Part shown: in pieces, positions 26,835-35,945 of the stretch | Layout of the letters: each line of letters opens with the position of its first letter | Position numbering within the stretch: the first letter of the stretch is position 1 | Assembly: GCA_963829135.1 (NCBI GenBank) | Contig: CAWHHO010000009.1 | Location: 1-64,000, forward strand | DNA length: 64,000 nucleotides | Source of the DNA: Kumtagia sp963829135 | Lineage (GTDB): Bacteria; Pseudomonadota; Alphaproteobacteria; Rhizobiales; Rhizobiaceae | Direction: 5' to 3' | Position numbers and translations under genes: made by a program | Notes under the pieces: model-generated | Database searches by the model: none | What the model saw: only the letters and a program-made list of their open reading frames with translations | What the model was told of the DNA's origin: nothing

Positions 26835-27968
26835 TCAGATGACGTAGGACCGCAACGGCTCGAAGCCGTTGAAGGCGACCGACGCATAGGTGGTCGTGTA
26901 GGCGCCGGTGCCCTCGATCAGCACTTCGTCCCCGATGGTCAGAGACAGCGGCAGCGGGTACGGCGTCTTCTCGTACATGACATCCGCCGAATCGCAGGTC
27001 GGGCCGGCGAGCACGCAAGGCGCCTTCTCATCCTCGTCGCGCTCGGTCACGATCGGATAGCGGATCGCCTCGTCCATCGTCTCCGCAAGACCGCCGAACT
27101 TCCCGATGTCAAGAAATACCCAGCGCACATTGTCGTTCTCGGCTTTCCTGGAGATCAGGACGACTTCCGACTTGATCACGCCGGCGTTGCCGACCATGCC
27201 ACGACCAGGCTCGATGATGGTCTCGGGAATCTCGTTGCCGAAGTGCTTGCGAAGAGCGGAAAAGATCGCTTCGCCATAGGCACGCGCCACCGGAACGTCC
27301 TTCAGGTAACGAGTCGGGAAACCGCCGCCCATATTGACCATCTTGAGCACGATGCCTTCCTCGGCCAGCGTCGCGAAGACGCGCTTCGCATCGCCCAGCG
27401 CACGGTCCCACGCGGTCACGTCGCACTGCTGCGAACCAACATGAAACGATACGCCATAGGCGTCGAGGCCAAGCGACTTGGCATGGCGAAGCACGTCGAC
27501 CGCCATCGCCGGCACGCAGCCGAATTTGCGCGACAGCGGCCACTCGGCGCCTTCGCCATCGGTCAGCACGCGGCAGAAGACGCGGCTGCCGGGAGCGGCG
27601 CGCGCCACCTTCTCGACTTCCTCGACACAATCCACCGCGAACAGGCGGATACCTAGGTCGAAGGCACGCGCGATGTCGCGCTCCTTCTTGATGGTGTTGC
27701 CGAAGGAAATGCGGTCCGCAGGCGCACCCGCGTCCATCGCCATCTCGACTTCGGCAACCGACGCGGTGTCGAAGGACGACCCCATCGAGGCAAGCAGGCG
27801 CAGAATTTCGGGCGCCGGGTTTGCCTTCACCGCGTAGTATATCTTGGAGTCCGGAAGCGCCTTCTCGAAGGCGCGGAAATTGTCGCTTACCACGTCGAGA
27901 TCGACCACCAGGCAGGGGCCGGACGGGCGACGGGTGGCAAGGAAATCAAGGATACGCTGAGTGGCCAT
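26835..27968 (-). CDS. odc: Ornithine (lysine) decarboxylase, fold-type III
   Basis: This 377-residue PLP enzyme decarboxylates ornithine to putrescine. The PLP lysine is in IYYAVKANPAPEILRLL. FDTASVAEVEMA, FGNTIKKERDIARA, GVSFHVGSQ (substrate-side HVGS) and MGGGFPTRY continue the barrel. EPGRGMVG binds the phosphate, and GPTCDSADVMYE supplies the catalytic cysteine and aspartate across the dimer. The ATG at 27968 has GGAG six bases upstream; an ATG at 27980 is also in frame. A promoter about 430 bases upstream implies a long structured leader. It supplies putrescine to homospermidine synthase encoded at 55972-57419. Confidence 0.92.
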   Translation of the reverse strand: MATQRILDFLATRRPSGPCLVVDLDVVSDNFRAFEKALPDSKIYYAVKANPAPEILRLLASMGSSFDTASVAEVEMAMDAGAPADRISFGNTIKKERDIARAFDLGIRLFAVDCVEEVEKVARAAPGSRVFCRVLTDGEGAEWPLSRKFGCVPAMAVDVLRHAKSLGLDAYGVSFHVGSQQCDVTAWDRALGDAKRVFATLAEEGIVLKMVNMGGGFPTRYLKDVPVARAYGEAIFSALRKHFGNEIPETIIEPGRGMVGNAGVIKSEVVLISRKAENDNVRWVFLDIGKFGGLAETMDEAIRYPIVTERDEDEKAPCVLAGPTCDSADVMYEKTPYPLPLSLTIGDEVLIEGTGAYTTTYASVAFNGFEPLRSYVI

Positions 27969-28400
27969 CTGGGTCTCCATTCACGCTCGCAAAAGCGCGC
28001 AGTCAGGCATCCGCACGGAGGCACGCGGCCTCGCGATTGCGGAGGTGGACAAAGGCGGGACGGAAGCCTCATGGAACCAGCCGGTGGAGACCCCGGAACC
28101 ATGAAACGCCGTCTCGCGGCGATGAACCTAGGCCAGCCCGGCTTCGGTTCGCTTTGTCTGCCTTGGATTGGATGGGAGACCCGTCCGCACTGCAGGCAAT
28201 GATGGTGTGCCTCTTCAGTAACCCCGGTCTTTGGACAACCGGAAGAGAACCAGAAAGGCCCGCACCGTCGTTGCTTCAAGGTGTCCTCGATTTTGCGGTT
28301 GGCCGCTAAATCGACTGGAGGGGTTGGCTCCAGTTACCTTACCGATTTCCTCGCCATTCGAGGAACCGGCGGACACCCACAGGCACGTGCGACTTTGGGC
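27969..28400 (-). ncRNA. Long 5' leader of odc, candidate speF-type regulatory RNA
   Basis: About 430 bases separate the predicted start site from the decarboxylase ATG, with no plausible gene on either strand. An alphaproteobacterial leader motif called speF is known upstream of ornithine decarboxylase genes. The leader has several GC-rich self-complementary stretches, for example CTTCCGGTTGTCC with AAGACCGG near 28230-28250. I did not fold it and cannot confirm the motif by eye. Confidence 0.45.
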
Positions 28401-28407
28401 AACGGCG

Positions 28408-28436
28408 CATATAGGGAACGCGCGGTTCACAATCAA
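28408..28436 (-). promoter_or_regulatory. Promoter of the odc leader
   Basis: On the minus strand TTGATT at 28436-28431, a 17-base spacer and TATATG at 28413-28408 form a sigma-70 type promoter. It is the best match in the 540-base gap between odc and the amidase gene. Transcription would begin near 28400. Confidence 0.5.
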
Positions 28437-28510
28437 TTAAAATCGGAGTCCGGGTTGAATTTTTTTGGTTCGCGAACAATCCTGCGCGCATCGTATTCCT
28501 GGAGTGAACG

Positions 28511-29780
28511 ATGAGCCGCACCAGCGATCCATACCATGCGTTCCTCGACTATCCGCAAGACGCTGTTTCGAATAGCGAATCCGGGGCGTTGTCTGGCCTG
28601 TCGCTGGCCGTGAAGGACATCTTCGATGTCCAGAGCTACTGCACCGGCTGCGGCAATCCGAGCAAGCTCGCCGAGGCCCTGCCTGCGGCTCGCAATGCTC
28701 CCAGCGTGCAGACCCTGCTTGATTCGGGTGCCCGCTTCGCCGGCAAGACGGTCACGGATGAACTGGCGTTTTCACTGTTCGGCCAGAACATCCATTTTCC
28801 GCTGCCGATCAATCCAAACGCGCCCGACCGATACACCGGCGGCTCGTCCTGCGGTTCCGCCGCCGCCGTCGCCGGCGGGCTGGTGGATATCGCGCTCGGC
28901 TCCGACACCGGCGGCTCGATCCGCGCACCGGCGAGCTTCTGCGGTCTCATCGGATTGCGCACGACGCACGGCCTTATTTCCGCGGACGGAGTCATGCCGC
29001 TCGCGCCTTCGCTCGACACGGTCGGCTGGTTCGCCAAGGATATCGATGTTTATGAGAGGGTGGGACGGGCGCTCTTACCCTCCCCCATGCGGGGAGGGTC
29101 GGCGCGCAGCGCCGGGGTGGGGGTAAACAATGATGTCTCTTCACCCCCACCCGACCCTTCGGGCGACCCTCCCCCTAAGGGGGAGGGTAAGTCCTCCTTT
29201 CACGCCATCGACACGCTCGATAACTTCCTTCTTCCCGAGGCCATCGCCGAATATGACCGCATGCGCGGAGGGCTCGGCCATTCCATCACGGCCTTCAAGG
29301 GCTGGCCGTTCTCCTCGACGCCCGACGAACTCTATTCCTGCTTCCGCAACATTCAGGCGTATGAAGCATGGCAGGCGCATGGAGCATGGATAACAGCCAA
29401 CGCAGCATCTCTCGCGGAGGGGACGCGCCAGCGCTTCGAGTTCGGAAGGAACGTAACCCTCGCAACGGTCGAAGCCGAGCGCGCACGCCGCACCGCTTTC
29501 CGCGAGGAATTCACCAGCTTCCTGACCGATGGCGCGATGTTGGTCTTGCCGACGGTGCCGAGCGCTGCGCCTCTGAAATCCGAGACGCCCGAGGGTCTGC
29601 AGGCTTACCGTGAGCGCGCTTTGCATCTGCTGTGCCTTTCCGGCCTGTCCGGACTTCCCGCAGATAAGCGTACCCGTTGGTACAGTGGAGGGCGCGCCCT
29701 TCGGCCTGTCGCTTGTCGGGCCTGCGGGCAGCGACATGGTGTTGATCGGTCTGGCACGGAGAATCCTGGAAAACCGATGA
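28511..29780 (+). CDS. Amidase (amidase signature family) with in-frame repeat insertion, one frameshift
   Basis: The Ser-Ser-Lys amidase signature is complete: LAVKDIFDV (lysine), GGSSCGSAAAVAGG (cis serine) and LGSDTGGSIRAPASFCGLIGLR (nucleophile serine). LAPSLDTVGWFAKD follows. About 38 residues rich in P, G and S (roughly residues 189-226) are then encoded by a palindromic repeat at 29075-29190. The normal sequence resumes at DTLDNFLLPEA. The frame slips near 29650; the corrected frame reads VPVGTVEGAPFGLSLVGPAG and ends at the TGA at 29778. GGAG precedes the ATG. It hydrolyses an unknown amide. The LysR gene follows by 64 bases. Confidence 0.8.
29075..29190. repeat. Palindromic repeat inserted in frame in the amidase gene
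   Basis: TTACCCTCCCCCATGCGGGG at the left is mirrored by CCCTAAGGGGGAGGGTAAG at the right, with inner GGGGTGGGGGT and ACCCCCACCC arms. The insert equals about 114 bases and keeps the reading frame, adding about 38 residues between two conserved parts of the enzyme. Confidence 0.75.
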
Positions 29781-29844
29781 CGCGCTTTTCACCCCCATGG
29801 GTTCTGCCGATCTTGCCGAAACAATTATCAGAAGGCGCCTATCC

Positions 29845-30744
29845 ATGGACACGCTGACCCGCATGCGCGCCTTCATCGACGTTGTCGAAGCTGAGGGATT
29901 TTCTGCGGCGGGGCGCAAGATCGGCCGTTCCAAGGCGCTATTGTCGAAATATGTGCGAGAGTTGGAGGATGAGCTTGGCGCCCTCCTGCTCAACCGCACA
30001 ACGCGCCAGTTCTCACTGACCGAGGCCGGCCACACCTATTACCGCCGCGCGACTGAAATCATCCGCGAGGTCGACAACCTCGCCGACGCGGTGCGCGAAT
30101 CCTCCGGCGACGTGCGCGGCCGCATCAAGCTGTCCGCGCCGCGCACCTTTGCCGATGCGCCAATCGGCCAGTCGATCATCGACTTCGCCAAGGACCATCC
30201 CGAGATCGTGCTGGATATCCAGCTCGACGACCGCTTTGTCGATCTGGTCGAGGAAGGTTTCGACCTGGCGATCCGCATCACGCGCATGGAAAGCTCGTCG
30301 TTGATTGCCCGCCGGCTGTCGCCCTTCACGATCAGGCTTTGTGCCTCTCCGGAGGCCATCGAGAAATACGGCAAGGTCGAGCGTCCGCAGGATCTGGCGC
30401 AGAAGCCGTGCATAATCGACACCAATGGCCGCTGGCTCTCAAACTGGCCGTTCGTCAACGACAACGGCGATGTGAGCACGGTGTCCGTCAACGGCCGCAT
30501 CGAGGTGAATAGCCCAATGGCGGCGCGTGCCGCCGCTGTGTCAGGACTGGGCTGGGCGATCATCCCCGACTTCATCGCTCAGCCGGATATCGACGCAGGT
30601 CGGCTTATCGCGGTGCTGGACGATCACTTGCCGCGTGGCGGAGGCATCTTCGCTGTCTATCCGCATCGCCGCTACTTGCCGGCCAAGGTACGGGTGTTTG
30701 TCGATTATCTCGTCCAGTGGTTCCGCAAGAATGGCGGCGTGTGA
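29845..30744 (+). CDS. LysR family transcriptional regulator
   Basis: This 299-residue LysR protein has an N-terminal winged helix (MRAFIDVVEAEGFSAAGRKIGRSKALLSKYVRELEDELG, then LLNRTTRQFSLTEAG). An effector-binding domain follows (GRIKLSAPRTFADAPIGQSI, GFDLAIRITRMESSSLIARRL, AAVSGLGWAIIPDF). It resembles the DsdC/AaeR-like group with a short linker. The ATG at 29845 follows AGAAGG. It lies downstream of the amidase on the same strand and may control it. The effector is unknown. Confidence 0.88.
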   Translation: MDTLTRMRAFIDVVEAEGFSAAGRKIGRSKALLSKYVRELEDELGALLLNRTTRQFSLTEAGHTYYRRATEIIREVDNLADAVRESSGDVRGRIKLSAPRTFADAPIGQSIIDFAKDHPEIVLDIQLDDRFVDLVEEGFDLAIRITRMESSSLIARRLSPFTIRLCASPEAIEKYGKVERPQDLAQKPCIIDTNGRWLSNWPFVNDNGDVSTVSVNGRIEVNSPMAARAAAVSGLGWAIIPDFIAQPDIDAGRLIAVLDDHLPRGGGIFAVYPHRRYLPAKVRVFVDYLVQWFRKNGGV

Positions 30745-30825
30745 CGATTTGGTGAACGCTTCAGTCCCATTTTCGCCCCGATTCAGGTAATCTTGCGACG
30801 CAAATCGCTCCGGACACATCGCAGA

Positions 30826-31493
30826 ATGCAACTCCCACAAAGACTCGCTGACGGCTGCCGCAGCGTCCACGCTGGTCGCAGCTTCCGCGGCGCCTTCTCT
30901 TGCGCACCCGCATGTGTTCGCCGAGGCCCGGCTTGAGGTGATGGTCAATCCGGACCAGACGGTGAAGTCGCTGAGGCATCTGTGGCGCTTCGACGATCTT
31001 TTCTCTTCGACCGTCCTGATGGAATTCGACAAGAACTCCGACCTGAAGCTTGACGACGCCGAACTGCATGACGTGGCGAACACGGTCTACCAGTCGCTTG
31101 CCGAGTACAAATATTTCCAGGTGGTCACCGCCGACGGCAAGGACGTCGAAATGCAGCCACCGCCGTCGCTGATGGCCAATTTCGAGAATGAACAGCTGAT
31201 CATCCTGTTCGAGTCGGCGCCGAAGCAGCCGCTCAAGCTGGCAGGCAAGGTGGATTTCGGCGTCTATGATCCTACGTTTCTATACCGCCATCGATTTCGC
31301 CGAGGACAGCAACCTGACGGTGGACGCAATGCCCGCCGACTGCAAGAGCACCGTCATCCGGCCCGATCCGGACGAGGTTCTCAGCCAAAACCAATCAACG
31401 CTGACCGACGCGTTCTTCAACGATCCCGCCGGCACCGACATGAGCAAGATTTTCGCCACCCGCCTGGAGCTTACCTGCCAGGCGAGTGGATGA
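30826..31493 (+). CDS. DUF1007 periplasmic protein linked to Ni/Co transport, two frameshifts
   Basis: DUF1007 proteins are exported partners of RcnA-like nickel/cobalt permeases. The signal sequence (LTAAAASTLVAASAAPSLA) is followed by HPHVFAEARLEVMV, the family's exposed His-Pro-His N-terminus and a probable metal site. LWRFDDLFSSTVLMEFDKN and ELIILFES-like QLIILFESAPKQPL continue. The tail YTAIDFAEDSNL is in another frame and ends at 31491. Shifts lie near 30850 (in the signal) and 31275. The transporter gene starts 185 bases downstream on the same strand. Confidence 0.8.
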
Positions 31494-31678
31494 AACGTGA
31501 AGCTGGATCATTGTAATGGCAGCTAAGAGCCTGATTAAAAGAGGGGCGGGCCGGGGCGAAACTGGTGATTTCGAGAACCGCAGCGCAGCGTATCTTTGGG
31601 TTCATGAGCACCGGATCGCAGAAATCGCCGGTTGCAGCCGGGCATGGCGACTTTTGGGACAGGCTCGAGGGAATTGAC

Positions 31679-32853
31679 ATGAAGACCTGGACCGTGCGGG
31701 TAATTTTCGCCCTCCTCACCCTCGCCTATGTCGCGAGCCATTTCCTCCATCAAGCGCATGCCCAGAGTTCGCTCGGCATCGGCACGAACGAGGCGATGGT
31801 ACCGTCGACCGGCCTGCTCGGCGCTTTTATGGGTTGGGTGAATATCCAGCAGCAAGGCTTTTACCGGTCGCTGACGACCGCGCTGAAGGCGATGCGCCAG
31901 GACGGCAGCCAGTTGTGGATCTTGATCGGCCTATCCTTCGCCTACGGCATCTTCCACGCCGCCGGCCCCGGCCATGGCAAGGCAGTGATTTCCTCTTACA
32001 TGCTCGCCAACGAGGTCGCGTTGAAGCGCGGCATCATGCTGTCCTTCGTCTCGGCCTTCTTGCAGGCGCTGACCGCGATTGCCGTCATGACGCTTGTATT
32101 CCTCGTGCTGCGCGGAACGGCTGTATCGATGACCGACGCCACTTGGTTTCTCGAAGTCGCCAGCTACGCGCTGATCACGCTGTTCGGTGCCTGGCTGCTA
32201 TGGAAGAAGGCGGCGTCGCGCCTTGCCGGGCTTTTCGGCCTCAATCCCGCCATCAGCCTTTCCGCCGCGCACGCGCTTGCATAGTCATGCGCATGCCCAT
32301 GCCGGTCACGCGCACGCAGCGGCGCATGCCCACCATGAGCACGATCACCATGATGATCACGCCCACCACAACCACGCACATGCTAATTCACACGCAGCGG
32401 CTCACAGCGAGAACGCGCATTCCTACGCGGCGCACGGCCATGGTCACCGCGGCCATAGCCATGCTGCCGGCGAAGTGTGCGAGACCTGCGGTCACAGCCA
32501 CGCGCCGGACCCTGCCATGCTCTCCGGCGACCGTTTCGACTGGCGCACCGCCTGGTCGGCGGTCGCCGCGGTCGGCCTGCGTCCTTGCTCCGGCGCGCTG
32601 ATCGTGCTTTCTTTCGCCTTTCTCAACGGCCTGTTCGCTGGCGGCGTGTTGTCGGTCGTTCGCCATGGCGATCGGCACCGCGATCACCGTTTCCATATTG
32701 GCGACGCTCGCCGTCACCGCCAAGAACTGGGCAGTCACGATGGCCGGCGACGGTCACGCCGGCAACCGGATCCACGCCGCGATAGAGATCGGCGGCGCCG
32801 CGCTGGTGTTTTTGCTGGGCCTTGCTTTGCTCGGCGCAAGCTTGAACGCGTAG
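31679..32853 (+). CDS. RcnA-like nickel/cobalt exporter with His-rich loop, two frameshifts
   Basis: The inner-membrane exporter of about 390 residues starts MKTWTVRVIFALLTLAYVAS after GAGGG. The metal-site helix motif FHAAGPGHGKAVISSYMLAN and later GLRPCSGALIVLSFAFLNG are family hallmarks. Between them lies a cytoplasmic loop with dozens of histidines (HSHAHAHAGHAHAAAHAHH and on), read in a second frame from about 32285. A final shift near 32660 leads to MAIGTAITVSILATLAVTAKN and the C-terminal helix ending at 32853. Shifts close to repetitive HAH codons fit sequencing slippage. It is expected to export Ni or Co, or to serve as a permease with DUF1007. Confidence 0.82.
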
Positions 32854-32858
32854 CGCTT

Positions 32859-33098
32859 TCACTCCCCTTGCGCCGCGGAAAGGGTAAGCTTGCGCCTCAC
32901 TTTCCGCGTTGACTTCGTGCCGCGCAGCCAGAACACGCCGAAAAACGCCGCGACGAACAGCACTGCGACAATGCCGGCGACTGTCGTCGAATAGTTGCCG
33001 ATCGCCAGCATGATTGTCGGCATGAAGTAGAGGCCGAAGCCGAAGACCAGCATGATGATCAACGCCGCGATCGCTGCGCTTTTGTTGTCAGGGGTCAT
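32859..33098 (-). CDS. Small two-helix membrane protein
   Basis: This 79-residue protein has two predicted membrane helices (IAALIIMLVFGFGLYFMPTIML and VAGIVAVLFVAAFFGVFWL) and a basic tail. Its ATG overlaps the stop of the upstream SDR gene by one base, so it is translationally coupled to it. I recognise no family. It ends the operon GNAT-CDF-SDR and converges with the Ni/Co exporter. Confidence 0.6.
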   Translation of the reverse strand: MTPDNKSAAIAALIIMLVFGFGLYFMPTIMLAIGNYSTTVAGIVAVLFVAAFFGVFWLRGTKSTRKVRRKLTLSAAQGE

Positions 33099-33857
33099 CA
33101 GAGCGCAAATCCGCCATCGACATTCATCACCGTGCCCGTGGTGAATGCCGCTTCGTCCGAAGCCAGGTAGACGACAATCGGTGCGATTTCGGCGGCATCA
33201 GCGACGCGGCCCATCGGCTGGCGCTGGATGAACATTTCCAGCGCCTTCTCCTTGCTGCCCCATTCCTTGCCGAGGACGTCGACGCGCTCTTCCCAGGATG
33301 GCGACTTGAACGTTCCCGGCGCGATCGCGTTGCAGCGTATGCCGTCGCGGATGAAGTCCGCGGCGACCGCCTTGGTCAGGCCGATCACCGCCGCCTTGCT
33401 GGCGCCATAGGCATAGCGGTTCGGGATGCCGCGCACCGATGACGCGCCCGACGCGATGTTGACGATCGAGCTGGTCTTGCCGCGTTTCCTTTGCCCGCTC
33501 GAGCATGCCCGGCAGGAACGCCTTGATAGTGCGGTGCATGGACTTCACGTTGAGATCGAACGAGAAATCCCAATCTTTCTCGCTGGTGGTCAGCACCGTT
33601 CCGTGATGCACAAATCCGGCGACGTTGACGAGGATGTCGACCTGCCCGACCTTCGCCGCATAAGCCTCCACCGCCTTGGTCGACAGCACGTCGAGCTTCG
33701 CCTTCTTGGCCCGCGCCAGCCCGTCCAGCCCGTCGCGCGAAATGTCGGATGCGTAAACGGTGGCGCCCTCGGCGACGAATGCCTCGGCGATCGCCCGGCC
33801 TATCCCCTGCGCCGCCGCCGTTACGACCGCGACCTTGCCCTTCAATCTGCCAGCCAT
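33098..33857 (-). CDS. Short-chain dehydrogenase (DHRS6 / hydroxybutyrate dehydrogenase-like), one frameshift
   Basis: This SDR of about 253 residues binds NAD(P): KVAVVTAAAQGIGRAIAEAF at the start, LVNVAGFVHHGTVL for the NAG-like motif, and SIVNIAS then YAYGASKAAVIGLTKAVA with the YxxxK active site. The C-terminus VYLASDEAAFTTGTVMNVDGGFAL is typical. The shift near 33480 separates the two halves. Sequence style resembles DHRS6-type 3-hydroxybutyrate or 2-keto-3-deoxy-L-fuconate dehydrogenases; the substrate is not settled. AGGAG within the stop region of the CDF gene serves as its ribosome-binding site. Confidence 0.8.
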
Positions 33858-33866
33858 GTTTTTCTC

Positions 33867-34862
33867 CTAGTGCAGATGCTCGGGCCGCGCGTCGGCGCAT
33901 GTCGCCGAATTCCGGTTCTACGGTCGCATGCTCGATGCCGTGGGTTGCGGCAAGCCGCATCTTGATCTGCGTCACCGCCGCATACGGGTCGGTGCCTTCC
34001 TTCAGGCAGGCATGCAGCGTCGCCATGTTCTTCTGGCCATCGAGCGACCAGACATGCATGTGATGCACCTCGCGCAGCCCCCTGATCGACTTCTGCAGAT
34101 CAGCCGCGATCGCATCGCGGTCGATGCGCTTCGGGGTACCCTCGAGCAAAAGATGCGCGGCATCGCGCATCAAAGCGACCAGGCGGTGGAAAGAATCAGC
34201 AGCGCGACGACCACCGACAGGATCGGATCGATCGGCGTCCATCCGGTCGCGAGGATGACGATGGCGGCAACGATCGCTGCGACCGATCCAAGCATGTCGC
34301 CGAGCACATGCAGGATCGCACCCCGCATGTTGAGACTCTCGCGATCGCCGCCATGCAGGATGAAGAAACTGCCGATGTTTACCAGCCAGACCAAGCGCTG
34401 GCGACCACCAGCATCGGGCCGCCGAGCACCGGCTCCGGGCGCATGAACCGAAGGGCGGCTTCGTAGCAGATCCACAGCGCGACTGCAAAGATCGTGATGC
34501 CGTTGGTGTACGCGACGAGCGTCTTCACCCTTCCGAGGCCATAGGTGTGGCGCTTGGTTGCCGGCCTGTCCGACAGATGGAACGCATACCATGCGAGCCA
34601 CAGCGCGATCGAATCGGTCAGCATGTGGCCGGCATCGGCAAGCAGCGCCAGCGAACCGGTGAAGAACCCCGCAGCGCCCTCTGCCAGCATGAAGCCGCCG
34701 GTGAGCACTGCCACGATCAGCACGCGCTTCTTGTCGGTATTGCCGTAGTCATGCGTATGGCCGGGACCGTGGTCATGTCCAGCCCACGTGGGCGCGATGG
34801 TCATGACCTTCATGCGAATGGTCATGGTCGCCATGGCTATGATCGGAATGGGCCTGAGCCAT
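33867..34862 (-). pseudogene. Cation diffusion facilitator (CDF/DmeF-like) exporter, four frameshifts
   Basis: A CDF metal exporter of about 330 residues can be rebuilt. The His-rich N-terminus starts MAQAHSDHSHGDHDHSHEGHDH at 34862. Then comes KKRVLIVAVLTGGFMLAEGAAGFFTGSLALLADAGHMLTDSIALWLAW with the HxxxD metal pair. NMRGAILHVLGDMLGS holds the second HxxxD pair. LLEGTPKRIDRDAI and REVHHMHVWSLDG start the cytoplasmic domain, which ends CADARPEHLH at 33867. Frame changes are near 34780, 34390, 34185 and 33890. All motifs survive, so errors in the sequence are likely. It sits between a GNAT gene and an SDR gene in one operon and exports Zn, Co or Ni. Confidence 0.8.
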
Positions 34863-34867
34863 ACTTT

Positions 34868-35548
34868 TCAAACTCCCTCGGCCCGGAACTCTTCCAGCCG
34901 CTTCTTCTGTTGCCCTTCGGCGTTGAAATTGGCTGGATCGAGCCAAGCTTCATAGGCGCGCTTCAGCGCCGGCCATTCCTTGTCGATGATCGAATACCAT
35001 GCCGTGTCGCGGTTTTCACCCTTGATCACCATGGCCTGCCGGAACACACCCTCCGGCTGGAAGCCGAAGCGGACAGCGGCGCGCTTCGACGGCTCGTTGC
35101 GGTTGTTGCACTTCCATTCCCAGCGGCGATAGCCGAGATCGTCGAAGATGTAGCGCATAAACAGGAAATGCGCCTCGGTCGCCGCGGGCTTGCGCTGCAT
35201 CAGCGGCCCCCAATGGATGTGGCCGATCTCGATCACGCCGTTTGCGGGATCGATGCGCAGGAACGTCTGTCGCCCGGCGACCTTGCCGGTCGCCTTGTCG
35301 ATACAGACGAAATAGAGTGGGTCGTCGCTCGCCTCGGCCTTTTCCAGCCATGGCTGAAAGGCGGCGCGGCTTTCCGGTGTCGTCTCGCCCAGCCAGCGGA
35401 ACCGCTCATCGGAATTGCCGATCGTCGCCGCTTCGTAGAGGCCGTCGCCATGCCTGTCGGCCGACAAAGGCTCCAGCCGGACATAGCGGCCGTCCAGCAC
35501 ATGGCGATCCGGGCGCGGGCGCGGCGCCCAGTTCGAAAGGTCGTCCAT
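34868..35548 (-). CDS. GNAT acetyltransferase of the RimJ/RimL type
   Basis: The 226-residue protein starts MDDLSNWAPRPRPDRHVLDGRYVRLEPL after GGAG. It has the RimJ/RimL-like pattern GKVAGRQTFLRIDPANGVIEIGHIHWGP, then EAHFLFMRYIFDDLGYRRWEWKCNNRNEPSKRAAVRFGF, ending in a coiled tail. These enzymes acetylate protein N-termini or small amines. It lies six bases before the CDF exporter gene and heads that operon. The target is unknown. Confidence 0.85.
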   Translation of the reverse strand: MDDLSNWAPRPRPDRHVLDGRYVRLEPLSADRHGDGLYEAATIGNSDERFRWLGETTPESRAAFQPWLEKAEASDDPLYFVCIDKATGKVAGRQTFLRIDPANGVIEIGHIHWGPLMQRKPAATEAHFLFMRYIFDDLGYRRWEWKCNNRNEPSKRAAVRFGFQPEGVFRQAMVIKGENRDTAWYSIIDKEWPALKRAYEAWLDPANFNAEGQQKKRLEEFRAEGV

Positions 35549-35649
35549 CTCATCCACTCCAACTTGACCATGGAAGCATAGCAGCATATGCTTCCAACGT
35601 TCATTTTGGCTTCTTTTATGGGCGATATCTGAACCAAAGGATTGGACCA

Positions 35650-35945
35650 GTGGCAATCACCATTCGGAACAAGGCGACGGAAGAACTGATCCGAAAATCG
35701 GCCGGCGCACGGGCGAAGGGCCGAGCGCGGTGATCCGCCGGCTGGCCGAGAATGAAAATCGTCAGCAGCTGCAGGGGCGGGTGTCCGAGGAGGAGCTTAA
35801 GCGTCGCATGGCGGTCTTTGACGAACTGGCAAAGAAGTATCCGCCGCCTGAACCGCGCGCAACCAAGGCCGAGATCGATGCTGAGATCGACGACATGTAT
35901 CGATACCTCGACGAAGACGGTGTCAAATCTGAGCACGAACAATGA
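35650..35945 (+). CDS. vapB: VapB-type antitoxin, one frameshift
   Basis: The gene starts with a GTG after AAGGA and reads VAITIRNKATEELIR. One base must be skipped near 35697 to continue KIGRRTGEGPSAVIRRLAENEN and the acidic tail ending KSEHEQ. The N-terminal strand ITIRNxxTEELIR is the VapB/PSK-type DNA-binding segment, and the tail would wrap the toxin. The stop overlaps the start of the PIN toxin by four bases. Translational coupling and shared autoregulation are expected. Confidence 0.75.

Noticed and set aside
29075..29190. Reading the amidase insert as a CRISPR repeat or a domain
   Set aside because: There is a single palindromic unit without spacers, and the encoded residues are low complexity.
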